From contig NZ_JARVZZ010000001.1 in assembly GCF_029846115.1 (NCBI RefSeq), forward strand, positions 1,116,001 through 1,180,000: a DNA stretch of 64,000 nucleotides. Direction: 5' to 3'. Position numbers and translations under genes: made by a program. The notes below the pieces were generated by a model. The model searched no databases. It saw only the letters and a program-made list of their open reading frames with translations, and was not told the origin of the DNA. Below, in pieces: positions 49,708 to 59,572 of this stretch; positions within the stretch are counted from its first letter, which is position 1, and each line of letters opens with the position of its first letter. The stretch is from Serratia marcescens (GTDB lineage: Bacteria > Pseudomonadota > Gammaproteobacteria > Enterobacterales > Enterobacteriaceae).

Positions 49708-50895
49708 ATGAAGACAGAAGGGTTACTCGCGCAGCGCATCGTTAACGTAAAAAGTTCGGCCATCCGTGAATTGCTTAAGCACAGCAAGATGGAACACGTC
49801 ATTTCGCTGGCGGGCGGCATCCCCTCTGATGCGCTGTTCGATTTCGAAGGATTGAGCATTGCCACTCAGCAGGCGATCACCGAACAGCCGAAAAGCGCGT
49901 TCCAGTATGGCCTGACCGAAGGCAGCCCACTGCTGCGTGAGCGCATTTGCGCGCTGTGCGCCGAGCGCGGCGTCACCGCTGGCGCGGAAGAGGTGATGGT
50001 CACCGCCGGCTCGCAGCAGGCCCTGGATTTGGTGATGCGCGCCATCGTCAATCCCGGCGACGTGTTCGTGGTGGAGCGCCCGACCTACCTGGCGGCGCTG
50101 CAAACGCTGGAACTGGCGGAGGCCCACATCATGTCGGTCTCGTCCGACAGCGACGGCATGGTGGTGGAAGAGCTGGCCGAGCTGCTGAAAACCCAACGCA
50201 TCAAGGGCGTGTACGTGGTGCCGAACTTCGGCAACCCCAGCGGCATCACCCTGAGCGCCGCGCGCCGCGAACTGCTGGTGAAGCTGGCCGCCGAACATAA
50301 CTTCCTGATCATCGAAGACGATCCTTACGGCGAGCTGCGTTTCACCGAAGAGCGCCACCCGACGCTGCATCAGGTGTCGCAGCAGGTGCTGGGCAACACC
50401 GACCACATCATCTATACCTCGACCTTCTCCAAGATCCTGGCGCCGGGACTGCGGTTGGGCTGGGCGATCCTGCCGCCGTTCCTGCTGCATAAAGTGGCGA
50501 TCATCAAGCAGGCGGCGGATCTGCACGCCAGCGCGCTGTCGCAGAGCATCGTCGAATGCTACCTTGGCCTGGATCGCCTGCCGGCGCAGATCGACAAGAT
50601 CCGCGCCGCCTACAAGCAAAAGGGCGAGATCCTGGCCGGTTTGGTGGAGCAGGAGTTGGGCGACTACATCACCTTCGATAAGCCGAAGGGCGGCATGTTC
50701 CTGTGGGCGCGTTTCCGCCAGCCGTTCAACGCCACCGAATGGCTGAACACGACCTTGCAGCAGGGTGTGGTGTTCGTGCCAGGGGAATACTTCTTCTCCG
50801 ACAACCCGGATCGTTCGACCTTCCGCCTGTCGTTCGCCACCGCCACCGAACAGCAGATGCAGGAAGCGGTGGCGCGCCTGCGCCGTTCGCTGTAA
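49708..50895 (+). CDS. PLP-dependent fold-I aminotransferase linked to the liv operon
   Basis: 395 aa, aminotransferase class I/II. Seen: SLAGGIPSDALFD at the start, YGLTEGSPLLRERIC, VTAGSQQALDLVMRAI, NFGNPSGITLS, DDPYGELRF and the PLP lysine in YTSTFSKILAPGLRLGW, then FRLSFATA with the carboxylate-binding Arg. It resembles the catalytic half of MocR regulators and LysN-type 2-aminoadipate/leucine aminotransferases, but has no DNA-binding domain. Position 44 bp behind livF suggests transamination of imported branched-chain amino acids. E. coli has no such gene here. Confidence 0.87.
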   Translation: MKTEGLLAQRIVNVKSSAIRELLKHSKMEHVISLAGGIPSDALFDFEGLSIATQQAITEQPKSAFQYGLTEGSPLLRERICALCAERGVTAGAEEVMVTAGSQQALDLVMRAIVNPGDVFVVERPTYLAALQTLELAEAHIMSVSSDSDGMVVEELAELLKTQRIKGVYVVPNFGNPSGITLSAARRELLVKLAAEHNFLIIEDDPYGELRFTEERHPTLHQVSQQVLGNTDHIIYTSTFSKILAPGLRLGWAILPPFLLHKVAIIKQAADLHASALSQSIVECYLGLDRLPAQIDKIRAAYKQKGEILAGLVEQELGDYITFDKPKGGMFLWARFRQPFNATEWLNTTLQQGVVFVPGEYFFSDNPDRSTFRLSFATATEQQMQEAVARLRRSL

Positions 50896-50958
50896 TCCTC
50901 GCGGCGGCGGAGCCCATGCCCGCCGCCGACATCAAACCGCCATCTTCACTTCACCTTG

Positions 50959-50998
50959 CCGTCATGTGGCTGTCATATAACGGTTATTTTTCTGTCAT
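50959..50998 (+). promoter_or_regulatory. PhoB box: four direct repeats upstream of ugpB
   Basis: Four 7-bp units start at 50959 (CCGTCAT), 50970 (CTGTCAT), 50981 (CGGTTAT) and 50992 (CTGTCAT), each exactly 11 bp apart. This is the layout of two adjoining Pho boxes; the third unit is the weakest. A -10-like TGTTAT lies at 51011-51016, about the right distance for PhoB-activated promoters. It implies induction of ugp on phosphate starvation. Confidence 0.88.
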
Positions 50999-51016
50999 CC
51001 GCGCATGGCATGTTAT

Positions 51017-51206
51017 CCCCCGTCATCTTTCGAGCCGCAGCGTTGTTGGCTGCCCGGCTGCCCCCCTGTCACTTAGTTAGCTAAGCTCCAGGGTGCCAGC
51101 AGGTTGCCGCCTGGCTGCAACTCGAAAGCTATAGGGGGCACTCCCTCATCAAGAATTGATTCTTTTCGCTCACGCGCTTTTACACCCGCTTTTTCAGGAG
51201 TTAGGC
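51017..51206 (+). other. Long ugpB leader
   Basis: If transcription starts near 51022, the ugpB mRNA has a leader of about 185 nt. It holds several short inverted repeats, for example TTAGCTAA near 51076 and GGTGCC/GGCACT pairing across 51090-51146. No reading frame of note. It could be a target for small RNAs, but nothing specific is recognised. Confidence 0.35.
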
Positions 51207-52526
51207 ATGCTCACCTACGCTATTCGCAAAACCACGCTGTGCGTCGCGTTGACCTTGGCGGTCAGCACTCAGGCGCTGGCGGCGACCGAGATCCCGTTCT
51301 GGCATTCGATGGAAGGCGAACTGGGTAAGGAAGTGGATTCCCTGGCGGATCGCTTCAACCAATCGCACAGCGACGTCAAGATTGTGCCGGTTTATAAAGG
51401 CAACTACGAACAGAGCCTGGCGGCGGGCATCGCCGCTTACCGCTCCGGCAAGGCGCCGGCGATCCTGCAGGTGTACGAGGTGGGCACCGCCACCATGATG
51501 GCCAGCAAGGCCATCAAACCGGTCTACGAAGTGTTTAAAGAGGCCGGCATCAACTTCGACGAGTCGGTGTTCGTGCCGACGGTAGCCGGCTATTACACCG
51601 ACAACAAGAGCGGCCATCTGCTGTCGCAGCCGTTCAACAGCTCCACGCCGGTGCTGTACTACAACAAAGATGCCTTCAAGAAGGCCGGCCTGAACCCGGA
51701 CCAGCCGCCGAAAACCTGGCAGGAGCTGGCGGCGGATACCGCCAAGCTGCGTGAGGCCGGCATGAAGTGCGGCTACGCCAGCGGCTGGCAGGGCTGGATC
51801 CAACTGGAGAACTTCAGCGCCTGGCACGGCGTGCCGTTCGCCAGCGAAAACAACGGTTTCGGCGGCACCAACGCCAAGCTGGAGTTCAACCAGCCGCTGC
51901 AGGTCAAGCATATCGAACTGCTGGAGGCGATGAACAAGAAGGGCGATTTCACCTACTTCGGCCGCAAAGACGAATCCACCGAGAAGTTTTATAACGGCGA
52001 CTGCGCCATCACCACCGCGTCATCCGGTTCGCTAGCGGACATCAAGCACTACGCCAAATTTAACTACGGCGTCGGCATGATGCCGTACGACGCCGACGCG
52101 AAAAACGCGCCGCAGAACGCCATCATCGGCGGGGCCAGCCTGTGGGTGATGAATGGCAAAGATGCCGCCACCTACAAGGGCGTGGCCGAGTTCCTGCAGT
52201 ACCTGGCGCAGCCGGAAATCGCCGCCGAATGGCACCAGAAGACCGGCTATCTGCCGATCACCACCGCGGCTTACGATCTGACCAAGCAGCAGGGTTTCTA
52301 CGACAAAAACCCGGGGGCCGACGTCGCTACTCGCCAGATGCTGAACAAGCCGCCGTTGCCGTTCACCAAGGGCCTGCGCCTGGGCAACATGCCGCAGATC
52401 CGCAGCGTGGTGGATGAAGAGCTGGAAGGCGTGTGGACCGGCAAGAAAACGCCTCAGCAGGCGTTGGACGCCGCCGTGCAGCGCGGTGACGTGCTGCTGC
52501 GCCGCTTCGAAGCATCGACCAAGTAA
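51207..52526 (+). CDS. ugpB: G3P/glycerophosphodiester ABC transporter binding protein UgpB
   Basis: 439-aa precursor with a Sec signal ([25 protein letters not shown]) and mature [18 protein letters not shown]. Binds sn-G3P and glycerophosphocholine in the periplasm. The family core [24 protein letters not shown] and [20 protein letters not shown] is intact. The start at 51207 has CAGGAG six bases upstream. First gene of ugpBAECQ; PhoB control is likely. Confidence 0.96.
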   Translation: MLTYAIRKTTLCVALTLAVSTQALAATEIPFWHSMEGELGKEVDSLADRFNQSHSDVKIVPVYKGNYEQSLAAGIAAYRSGKAPAILQVYEVGTATMMASKAIKPVYEVFKEAGINFDESVFVPTVAGYYTDNKSGHLLSQPFNSSTPVLYYNKDAFKKAGLNPDQPPKTWQELAADTAKLREAGMKCGYASGWQGWIQLENFSAWHGVPFASENNGFGGTNAKLEFNQPLQVKHIELLEAMNKKGDFTYFGRKDESTEKFYNGDCAITTASSGSLADIKHYAKFNYGVGMMPYDADAKNAPQNAIIGGASLWVMNGKDAATYKGVAEFLQYLAQPEIAAEWHQKTGYLPITTAAYDLTKQQGFYDKNPGADVATRQMLNKPPLPFTKGLRLGNMPQIRSVVDEELEGVWTGKKTPQQALDAAVQRGDVLLRRFEASTK

Positions 52527-52534
52527 CCCTGCGT

Positions 52535-52560
52535 CGCGAGCCCGGCAGACCGGGCTCGCG
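52535..52560 (+). terminator. Intercistronic hairpin between ugpB and ugpA
   Basis: CGCGAGCCCGG/CCGGGCTCGCG, an 11-bp perfect stem with a CAGA loop and a weak tail (TCTTCACG). It probably stabilises ugpB mRNA and reduces downstream expression, matching the need for excess binding protein. Confidence 0.7.
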
Positions 52561-52604
52561 TCTTCACGCCGATTCTTCCTTCCCCGATCAATGGTTTAAC
52601 TGCT

Positions 52605-53492
52605 ATGTCATCTTCCCGTCCCGGTTTCGGCTGCAGCTGGTTGCCCTATGCGTTGGTGCTGCCACAGCTGCTGATTACCGCCGTCTTCTTTTTATGGCCC
52701 GCCGGCGAGGCGCTGTGGTATTCGGTGCAGAGCCTCGATCCGTTCGGCCTGTCCAGCCAGTTTGTCGGGCTGGATAATTTTAAACAGCTGTTCCAGGATC
52801 CTTACTACCTTGACTCGTTCTACACCACGCTGATCTTCAGCTTCCTGGTGGCGGGCATCGGGCTGGCGGTGTCGCTGTTCTTCGCCGCGCTGGTGGACTA
52901 CGTACTGCGCGGCAGCCGCCTCTACCGCACGCTGATGATCCTGCCCTATGCGGTAGCGCCGGCGGTGGCGGCGGTGCTGTGGATCTTTCTGTTCAACCCC
53001 GGCCTGGGGTTGATCACCCATTTCCTCAACGGGCTGGGCTATAACTGGAACCATGCGCAAAACAGCGGCCAGGCGATGTTCCTGGTGGTGCTGGCCTCGG
53101 TATGGCAGCAGATAAGCTATAACTTCCTGTTTTTCCTCGCGGCGCTGCAGTCGATCCCGCGCTCGCTGGTGGAGGCGGCGGCCATCGACGGCGCCGGCCC
53201 GGTGCGGCGTTTCTTCCATCTGGTGCTGCCGCTGATCGCGCCGGTGAGCTTCTTCCTGCTGGTGGTCAATCTGGTGTACGCCTTCTTCGATACCTTCCCG
53301 GTGATCGACGCCGCCACCGGCGGCGGGCCGGTGCAGTCCACCACCACGTTGATCTACAAGATCTACCGCGAAGGCTTCGCCGGATTGGATCTCTCCAGCT
53401 CTGCCGCGCAGTCGGTGATCCTGATGCTGCTGGTGATCGGCCTGACGGTGATCCAGTTCCGCTTTGTTGAACGTAAGGTGCGCTATCAATGA
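52605..53492 (+). CDS. ugpA: G3P ABC transporter permease UgpA
   Basis: 295 aa, six helices, MalF-like permease. The coupling loop [24 protein letters not shown] contacts UgpC. N-terminus [25 protein letters not shown] overlap with ugpE. Confidence 0.96.
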   Translation: MSSSRPGFGCSWLPYALVLPQLLITAVFFLWPAGEALWYSVQSLDPFGLSSQFVGLDNFKQLFQDPYYLDSFYTTLIFSFLVAGIGLAVSLFFAALVDYVLRGSRLYRTLMILPYAVAPAVAAVLWIFLFNPGLGLITHFLNGLGYNWNHAQNSGQAMFLVVLASVWQQISYNFLFFLAALQSIPRSLVEAAAIDGAGPVRRFFHLVLPLIAPVSFFLLVVNLVYAFFDTFPVIDAATGGGPVQSTTTLIYKIYREGFAGLDLSSSAAQSVILMLLVIGLTVIQFRFVERKVRYQ

Positions 53493-54334
53493 TTGAGAAT
53501 CGACGCGGGCTGGATATCTTCAGCCATGTGATGCTGATTATCGGCGTGCTGGTGGTGCTGTTCCCGCTGTACGTGGCCTTTGTCGCCGCCACGCTGGACG
53601 ACAAGCAGGTGTTCCAGGTGCCGATGACGCTGGTGCCCGGCGGCCACCTGTGGGAGAACATCCGCAATATCTGGCAGGGCGGCGTGGGCAACCTCAAGGT
53701 GCCGTTCTCGCTGCTGCTGCTGAACAGCGTGATCATGGCGCTGGCGATCACCTTCGGCAAAATCGCGGTGTCGGTCCTGTCGGCTTACGCCATCGTGTAC
53801 TTCCGCTTTCCGCTGCGCAGCCTGTTCTTCTGGCTGATTTTCCTCACCCTGATGCTGCCGGTGGAGGTGCGTATTTTCCCGACGGTGGAGGTGATTTCCA
53901 ACCTCAACCTGCTGGACAGCTACACCGGCCTGACGCTGCCGCTGATGGCCTCGGCCACCGCCACTTTCCTGCTGCGTCAGTTCTTCATGACGCTGCCGGA
54001 TGAGCTGCTGGAGGCGGCGCGCATCGACGGCGCCGGGCCGATGCGTTTCTTCTGGGACATCGTGCTGCCGCTGTCGAAAACCAATCTGGCGGCGCTGTTC
54101 GTCATCACCTTTATCTACGGCTGGAACCAATACCTGTGGCCGATCCTGATCACCAGCGACGCCTCGATGGGCACCGCGGTGGCGGGCATCAAGAGCATGA
54201 TCTCCACTTCCGGCGCGCCGACCCAGTGGAACCAGGTGATGGCGGCGATGATTCTGACTTTATTGCCACCGCTGGCGGTGGTGCTTCTGATGCAGCGCTG
54301 GTTTGTGCGCGGTCTGGTTGATAGCGAGAAATAA
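53489..54334 (+). CDS. ugpE: G3P ABC transporter permease UgpE
   Basis: 281 aa, six helices, MalG-like. The coupling loop [23 protein letters not shown] is intact, and the end [15 protein letters not shown] is typical. Forms the channel with UgpA. Five bases separate it from ugpC. Confidence 0.96.
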   Translation: MIENRRGLDIFSHVMLIIGVLVVLFPLYVAFVAATLDDKQVFQVPMTLVPGGHLWENIRNIWQGGVGNLKVPFSLLLLNSVIMALAITFGKIAVSVLSAYAIVYFRFPLRSLFFWLIFLTLMLPVEVRIFPTVEVISNLNLLDSYTGLTLPLMASATATFLLRQFFMTLPDELLEAARIDGAGPMRFFWDIVLPLSKTNLAALFVITFIYGWNQYLWPILITSDASMGTAVAGIKSMISTSGAPTQWNQVMAAMILTLLPPLAVVLLMQRWFVRGLVDSEK

Positions 54335-54339
54335 CGACG

Positions 54340-55410
54340 ATGGCAGGATTAAAACTACAGGCGGTCACCAAGTCTTACGACGGTAAAACGCCGGTGATCA
54401 AACAGATCGACCTCGATGTGGCGGACGGCGAATTCATCGTGATGGTCGGCCCGTCCGGCTGCGGCAAATCCACGCTGCTGCGTATGGTGGCCGGGCTGGA
54501 ACGCACCACCAGCGGCGATATCTATATCGATACCCGGCGCGTGACCGATCTGGAGCCCAAGGATCGCGGCATCGCGATGGTGTTCCAGAACTACGCGCTC
54601 TATCCGCACATGAGCGTGTACGACAACATGGCCTATGGCCTCAAGATCCGCGGTTTCGGCAAGGATCATATCCGCCAGCGTGTGGAGGAGGCGGCGCGCA
54701 TCCTGGAGCTGGAGCCGCTGCTCAAACGCAAACCGCGCGAGCTTTCCGGCGGCCAGCGCCAGCGCGTGGCGATGGGGCGCGCCATCGTGCGCGAACCGGC
54801 GGTATTCCTGTTCGATGAGCCGCTGTCCAACCTGGACGCCAAGCTGCGGGTGCAGATGCGCCTGGAGCTGCAACAGCTGCACCGCCGTCTGAAAACCACC
54901 AGCCTGTACGTGACCCACGATCAGGTGGAGGCGATGACGCTGGCGCAGCGGGTGATCGTAATGAACAAGGGCGTGGCGGAGCAGATCGGCACCCCGAGCG
55001 AAGTGTACCAACGGCCGGCTTCGCTGTTTGTCGCCGGCTTTATCGGATCACCGGCGATGAACCTGCTGCCCGGCACCCTCAGCGCCGACGGCGGCCAGCT
55101 GCTGCTGGCGGACGGCATGGCGCTGCCGTTGCCGGCGGCCAAACCGCAGTGGGCGGGGCGGCCGTTGACGCTGGGCATTCGGCCGGAGCATATTCAACTG
55201 GTGGCGCAAGGCCAGGGCGTGCCGCTGCAGCTGCAGACGCTGGAACTGCTGGGGGCCGACAATCTGGCGCACGGCCAGTGGGGCGGCCACGGGGTGATCG
55301 CGCGGCTGTCGCATGAAACCTTGCCGGCGGCGGGCAGTACGCTATATTTGCAGCTGCCTGCTCAGGCGCTGCACTTCTTTGACACCCATAGCGGATTACG
55401 GATGGATTGA
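54340..55410 (+). CDS. ugpC: G3P ABC transporter ATPase UgpC
   Basis: 356 aa, MalK-type. Walker [15 protein letters not shown]-loop [16 protein letters not shown], signature [15 protein letters not shown], Walker [13 protein letters not shown], His switch [11 protein letters not shown]; then a C-terminal OB-like regulatory part (residues about 240-356). Its TGA shares a base with the ugpQ ATG. Confidence 0.97.
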   Translation: MAGLKLQAVTKSYDGKTPVIKQIDLDVADGEFIVMVGPSGCGKSTLLRMVAGLERTTSGDIYIDTRRVTDLEPKDRGIAMVFQNYALYPHMSVYDNMAYGLKIRGFGKDHIRQRVEEAARILELEPLLKRKPRELSGGQRQRVAMGRAIVREPAVFLFDEPLSNLDAKLRVQMRLELQQLHRRLKTTSLYVTHDQVEAMTLAQRVIVMNKGVAEQIGTPSEVYQRPASLFVAGFIGSPAMNLLPGTLSADGGQLLLADGMALPLPAAKPQWAGRPLTLGIRPEHIQLVAQGQGVPLQLQTLELLGADNLAHGQWGGHGVIARLSHETLPAAGSTLYLQLPAQALHFFDTHSGLRMD

Positions 55411-56147
55411 TGACTAGACCCTGGCCTTACCCTCATATCGTTGCCCACCGCGGCGGCGGTTCTCTGGCGCCGGAAAACACCCTGGCGGCGATCGACGTCG
55501 GCGCGCGCCACGGCCACAAGATGATCGAGTTCGATGCCAAGCTGGCGCAGGACGGGCAAATTTTCCTGCTGCACGACGACACCCTGGATCGCACCAGCAA
55601 CGGTTGGGGCGTGGCGGGCGAGCTGCCGTGGGACAAACTGGTGCAGCTGGACGCCGGCAACTGGTACAGCTCGGCCTTCAAGGGCGAGCGGTTGCCGCTG
55701 CTGTCGGAAGTGGCGGAACGCTGCCAGGAACGCGGCCTGATGGCCAATATCGAGATCAAGCCGACCACCGGCAGCGACGATGAAACCGGCCGGGTGGTGG
55801 CGCTGGCGGCGCGGTTGCTGTGGCAAGGGCAGACCGATCCGCTGCTTTCCTCCTTCTCGGTAGAAGCGCTGGCGGCGGCGCAACGCACCGTGCCGGACTT
55901 GCCGCGCGGCCTGCTGCTGGAGGCCTGGGACGACAACTGGCGCGAGCTGACCGAACGCCTGGACTGCGTCTCGCTGCATATTGACCACAAAGCGCTGACT
56001 GCCGAGCGGGTGAAAGCGTTGAAAGACGCCGGGCTGCGCATTCTGGTGTATACCGTCAACCAACCGGATCGCGCGCGCCTGCTGCTCGACTGGGGCGTTG
56101 ACTGCATTTGCACCGACCGGATAGATTTGATCGGCCCGGATTTTTAA
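55410..56147 (+). CDS. ugpQ: Cytoplasmic glycerophosphodiester phosphodiesterase UgpQ
   Basis: 245 aa, no signal peptide. GDPD motifs [22 protein letters not shown] and [12 protein letters not shown], with NIEIKPT later. It hydrolyses diesters as or after UgpBAEC brings them in. The start is the ATG at 55410; a TTG one codon earlier lies inside ugpC. Contrast GlpQ at 19.6 kb, the periplasmic enzyme. Confidence 0.96.
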   Translation: MTRPWPYPHIVAHRGGGSLAPENTLAAIDVGARHGHKMIEFDAKLAQDGQIFLLHDDTLDRTSNGWGVAGELPWDKLVQLDAGNWYSSAFKGERLPLLSEVAERCQERGLMANIEIKPTTGSDDETGRVVALAARLLWQGQTDPLLSSFSVEALAAAQRTVPDLPRGLLLEAWDDNWRELTERLDCVSLHIDHKALTAERVKALKDAGLRILVYTVNQPDRARLLLDWGVDCICTDRIDLIGPDF

Positions 56148-56207
56148 TCCGGCGCCGATGAACCCCGCGACGACAAGCCTTGCCGCCGCACCACCGGAAG
56201 GAATGCG

Positions 56208-57164
56208 ATGCCTGGCTTTATCCTGTCACTGTGGCACCAGATCGTGCTGTCTTTACCGCTGTTTGTTCTGATTGCGTTGGGTTATGGGCTGATTCGCTGG
56301 GGGAAATGGCCTGCCGGCATCACCGATGGCCTGACGCGCTTCGTGTTTTCTCTCGCCTTGCCCGCCATGCTGTTTCGCATGATGTGCGACTTCTCGCAGC
56401 GCCCGACGGTCGATGCCCGGCTGCTGATCGCGTTCTTCGGCAGTTGCCTGATCGTGTTTGTGCTTGGCCGTCTCGTCGCCCGGCATCTCTTCCGGCTGGA
56501 TGGCGTCGCCGGATCGGTGTTTGCGCTGGGCGGTATTTTCTCCAATAACGTGATGCTCGGCTTGCCTATCGCCAGCGTGATGCTGGGGGAGGCGGCGATC
56601 CCGTCGGTGGCGCTGGTGCTGGTGTTCAACGGCCTGATCCTGTGGACGCTGGTGACGGTGTCGATCGAATGGGCGCGCAACGGTTCGCCGACGCTGAGCG
56701 GTTTCGCTAAAACCGCGCGTAGCGTGCTGACCAATCCGCTGATCGTCGGTATCCTGTCCGGCACCTTGTTCAGCCTGACCGGCCTGCCGCTGCCGGCCTT
56801 CGTCGATCGGCCGGTCAGCATGCTCGGCCAGGTGGCGGCGCCGCTGTCGCTGGTGGTGCTGGGCATGGGGCTTGCCGAGTACCGCATCAGCGAAGGCTGG
56901 CAGCTGAGCAGCGTCATCTGCGTGCTGAAACTGCTGGTGCAACCGCTAGTGATTTGGCTGCTGGCCTGGATGATGGATTTGCCACCGATGGAAACCCGGG
57001 TTGTGGTGCTGCTGGGGTCGATGGCGGTGGGGGTGAACGTCTACCTGATGTCGCGCCAGTTCAATACGCTCACCGGCCCGGCCGCCACCAGCCTGGTGAT
57101 GTCCACCGTGCTGGCGGCGATCACCACGCCGCTGATCCTCACCGTGATGGGCGTGCGGGCGTAG
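56208..57164 (+). CDS. AEC (auxin efflux carrier)-family transporter
   Basis: 318 aa, about ten helices in two repeats. Related to bacterial YfdV/MdcF-type permeases, some of which carry malonate or other organic acids. Seen: LPAMLFRMMCDFS, GGIFSNNVMLGLPIASVMLG (an interrupted helix with the conserved Asn) and a matching second-half GSMAVGVNVYLMSRQFN. The substrate is unknown. It lies between ugpQ and yhhA, genes that are neighbours in E. coli, and its last 26 bases overlap yhhA on the other strand. Confidence 0.85.
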   Translation: MPGFILSLWHQIVLSLPLFVLIALGYGLIRWGKWPAGITDGLTRFVFSLALPAMLFRMMCDFSQRPTVDARLLIAFFGSCLIVFVLGRLVARHLFRLDGVAGSVFALGGIFSNNVMLGLPIASVMLGEAAIPSVALVLVFNGLILWTLVTVSIEWARNGSPTLSGFAKTARSVLTNPLIVGILSGTLFSLTGLPLPAFVDRPVSMLGQVAAPLSLVVLGMGLAEYRISEGWQLSSVICVLKLLVQPLVIWLLAWMMDLPPMETRVVVLLGSMAVGVNVYLMSRQFNTLTGPAATSLVMSTVLAAITTPLILTVMGVRA

Positions 57165-57474
57165 CCGGCATCGGCGCCTGCGGCACCGCCGGCGCGGTGC
57201 GATTGAACGGATCGCGCGGCTGATTGCCGTTAGGCAGCAGTTGTCCGCCGTTCGGCGTGGTTTGCATCAGCTGTTGCCGCTGATTGTCGAGCTGCCGCTG
57301 TTGCTGCAGGCGGCGTTGGTCCATTTGCCGATTGTTCAACAGGCGCTGTTGCTGGGTCTGCTGGCTGTTTTGGTTGAGTAACTGCTGCTGTGAACGCAGA
57401 TCGGTCACGCCGTTGGCCGCCGCAGCCAGGCCGGGCAGCCACAGCAGGACGAACAGGATATGAGAAGTTTTCAT
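57139..57474 (-). CDS. yhhA: YhhA, DUF2756 periplasmic protein
   Basis: 111 aa: signal peptide ending AAA near residue 20, then a long Gln/Asn/Arg-rich stretch (SQQQLLNQNSQQTQQQRLLNN, RRLQQQRQLDN) and a Pro-rich tail. Such Gln-rich proteins are of low complexity and probably coiled. Function unknown. E. coli has yhhA after ugpQ, matching this place. Convergent overlap with the AEC gene. Confidence 0.8.
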   Translation of the reverse strand: MKTSHILFVLLWLPGLAAAANGVTDLRSQQQLLNQNSQQTQQQRLLNNRQMDQRRLQQQRQLDNQRQQLMQTTPNGGQLLPNGNQPRDPFNRTAPAVPQAPMPATPARPSR

Positions 57475-57625
57475 GATGGTTACCTCGCCTTTTTATTAAG
57501 CCTAACCCAGTGGTGAAATTTTGCCGGTAGTTTATCTTTTGTTCGGATGTAAACCGCCTTTCATCCCCTTATGCGCCCATCTTCCGTTACAATCGCCCTT
57601 TCGGTCTTTTTAGGGTGAACCCATC

Positions 57626-58486
57626 GTGCTGCTTTTGGTTATAACCACCATCCTGTGGGCATTTTCTTTCAGCCTGATTGGCGAGTACCTGGCGGGCCAT
57701 GTCGACAGCGGGTTCTCGGCGCTGGTGCGCATCGGGCTGGCGGCGCTGGTGTTTCTGCCGTTTCTGCGTTGGCGCAACATCAAACTCAAGGTGATCCTGC
57801 TGTATATGCTGGTGGGCGCCTTCCAGCTGGGCATCATGTACCTGTTCAGCTTCCGCGCCTATCTGTACCTGACGGTGCCGGAATTCCTGCTGTTCACCGT
57901 GCTGACGCCGCTGTATATCACGCTGATCTACGACTTGCTGAGCGGCCGGCGCCTGCGTTGGGGCTACGTCTTCAGCGCGTTGCTGGCGGTGCTGGGCGCG
58001 GCGATTATCCGCTATCACCAGTTGAGCGAACACTTCTGGTGGGGGCTGCTGTTGGTGCAGGCGGCGAATATCAGCTTCGCCATCGGTATGGTCGGCTATA
58101 AGCGCCTGATGGAAGTGCACCCCTTGCCGCAGCACACCGCCTTTTCCTGGTTCTACCTGGGGGCGGCGGTGGTGGCAGTGGTGGCCTGGTTCCTGTGGGG
58201 CAATCCGCAGCAGCTGCCGACCACCAATCTGCAGTGGGGCGTGTTGATCTGGCTGGGCGTGGTGGCGTCGGGGCTGGGCTACTTCATGTGGAACTATGGC
58301 GCGACGCAGGTCGATGCCGGCACGCTCGGCATCATGAACAATATGCATGTGCCGGCCGGTTTGTTGGTCAACCTGGCCATCTGGCAGCAGCAGCCGCATT
58401 GGCCGAGCTTTATCATCGGGGGGGCGGTGATAGTCGCTTCGCTGTGGGTGCACCGCCGCTGGGTGGCGCCGAAACAGCTCGGCTAA
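57626..58486 (+). CDS. bioP: Biotin transporter BioP (YigM)
   Basis: 286 aa, ten-helix EamA/DMT-family inner-membrane transporter. E. coli YigM imports biotin. The protein matches E. coli YigM across nearly its length: FSFSLIGEYLAGHVDSGFSAL, ELLLFT-type helix PEFLLFTVLTPLYITLIYD and NYGATQVDAGTLGIMNNMHVPAGLLVNLA. The start is GTG at 57626 with AGGGTGA seven bases upstream. It marks the return to the 86-min E. coli order and neighbours metR, convergently. Confidence 0.93.
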   Translation: MLLLVITTILWAFSFSLIGEYLAGHVDSGFSALVRIGLAALVFLPFLRWRNIKLKVILLYMLVGAFQLGIMYLFSFRAYLYLTVPEFLLFTVLTPLYITLIYDLLSGRRLRWGYVFSALLAVLGAAIIRYHQLSEHFWWGLLLVQAANISFAIGMVGYKRLMEVHPLPQHTAFSWFYLGAAVVAVVAWFLWGNPQQLPTTNLQWGVLIWLGVVASGLGYFMWNYGATQVDAGTLGIMNNMHVPAGLLVNLAIWQQQPHWPSFIIGGAVIVASLWVHRRWVAPKQLG

Positions 58487-58522
58487 GCGGGCGGGGCACC
58501 CCGGCCTGGGGCGCCCGAACGT

Positions 58523-59467
58523 TTATACGCCGGCCGCCAACGCTTTGGCGCCGGTCGTGCCGGGGCGTGCCGCGTCGCGCACAAACGGCAGATGATCGCA
58601 GGCGTGCTGGCGGGCCGAGCGGATAAAGGCTTCGGTCACCGCCTGGCGCTGTTCGCCATCGCGCACGGCGGCGTACAGGCGGCTCCACAGGCCGTCACCC
58701 AGAGTTTTGGTCACCACCAGCCCCTGCCGTTCGAAACTCTCCACCACCCAGTGCGGCAGCGCCGCAATCCCCATCCGCGCCGATACCATCTGGATCAGCA
58801 GCAGCGTGTTATCGACGTTCTTCAACGCTGGGCTGACGCCCGCCGGCTGCAGAAAATGCCGCCAGATATCCAGCCGTTGGCGCTGCACCGGGTAAATCAA
58901 CAGCGTTTCGTCACTCAAGTCTTCCGGCTCGATGTGCGGCTTACCGGCCAGCGGATGATCCGGCGCCAGCACCAGGCGCACTTCGAAATCGAACATCGGC
59001 GAGTAGTGTAGGCCGCTGCGCGGCAGAATATCCGACGTCATCACCAGATCCAGTTCGCCCTGTTGCAAGGCCGGCTGCGGATCGAAAGTGACGCCGGAAG
59101 TGAAATCCATCACCACCTGCGGGAAACGCTGACGGAAGTTGTCCAGCGCCGGCGTCAGCCACTGAATGCAGCTGTGGCATTCGATGGCGATGCGCAGCGT
59201 GGTCTGGTGCGGCTCGTGGCAGGCCTGCAGCGCCTGTTGGATCTGCGGCAGTACCTGCTCCGCCAACTGCAGCAGGATCTCGCCCTGGGCGGTGAAGCGC
59301 AGGGGCTGGCTCTTGCGTACGAACAGCTTGAAGCCCAGACGTTGCTCAAGATCGCTGAACTGGTGCGACAGGGCAGACTGCGTCTGATGAAGTTGGGCCG
59401 CCGCCCCCGCCAGCGAACCGCTGTTGCGCAGTGCCTGCAGCGTCCGTAAATGTTTCAGTTCGATCAT
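58523..59467 (-). CDS. metR: LysR-type regulator MetR
   Basis: 314 aa. N-terminal winged helix ([41 protein letters not shown]) and a C-terminal ligand domain. It activates metE and other late methionine genes with homocysteine as co-effector, and represses itself. Divergent from metE as in all enterobacteria. The C-terminal tail (about 20 residues) is variable. Confidence 0.97.
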   Translation of the reverse strand: MIELKHLRTLQALRNSGSLAGAAAQLHQTQSALSHQFSDLEQRLGFKLFVRKSQPLRFTAQGEILLQLAEQVLPQIQQALQACHEPHQTTLRIAIECHSCIQWLTPALDNFRQRFPQVVMDFTSGVTFDPQPALQQGELDLVMTSDILPRSGLHYSPMFDFEVRLVLAPDHPLAGKPHIEPEDLSDETLLIYPVQRQRLDIWRHFLQPAGVSPALKNVDNTLLLIQMVSARMGIAALPHWVVESFERQGLVVTKTLGDGLWSRLYAAVRDGEQRQAVTEAFIRSARQHACDHLPFVRDAARPGTTGAKALAAGV

Positions 59468-59479
59468 GAGAGTCCTTCA
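59467..59479. promoter_or_regulatory. Possible MetR binding site
   Basis: TGAGAGTCCTTCA fits the MetR form TGAA-N5-TTCA with one mismatch in the first arm. It starts on the last base of the metR ATG, fitting autorepression. Other partial copies (TGAATAAATTG near 59489) lie closer to metE and may serve activation. Confidence 0.45.
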
Positions 59480-59539
59480 CATTGACAGTGAATAAATTGC
59501 GCTTGTGGTTAATACAGTACCTGCTGATTATGGATGTGT

Positions 59540-59555
59540 AAACATCTGGACGGCT
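59540..59555. promoter_or_regulatory. Tandem MetJ (met) box upstream of metE
   Basis: Two adjacent 8-bp units, AAACATCT and GGACGGCT, each match AGACGTCT at six of eight positions. They end 17 bp before the metE start. MetJ with S-adenosylmethionine would bind here and repress metE when methionine is ample. Confidence 0.75.
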
Positions 59556-59572
59556 AAATGGGGAATATGACG

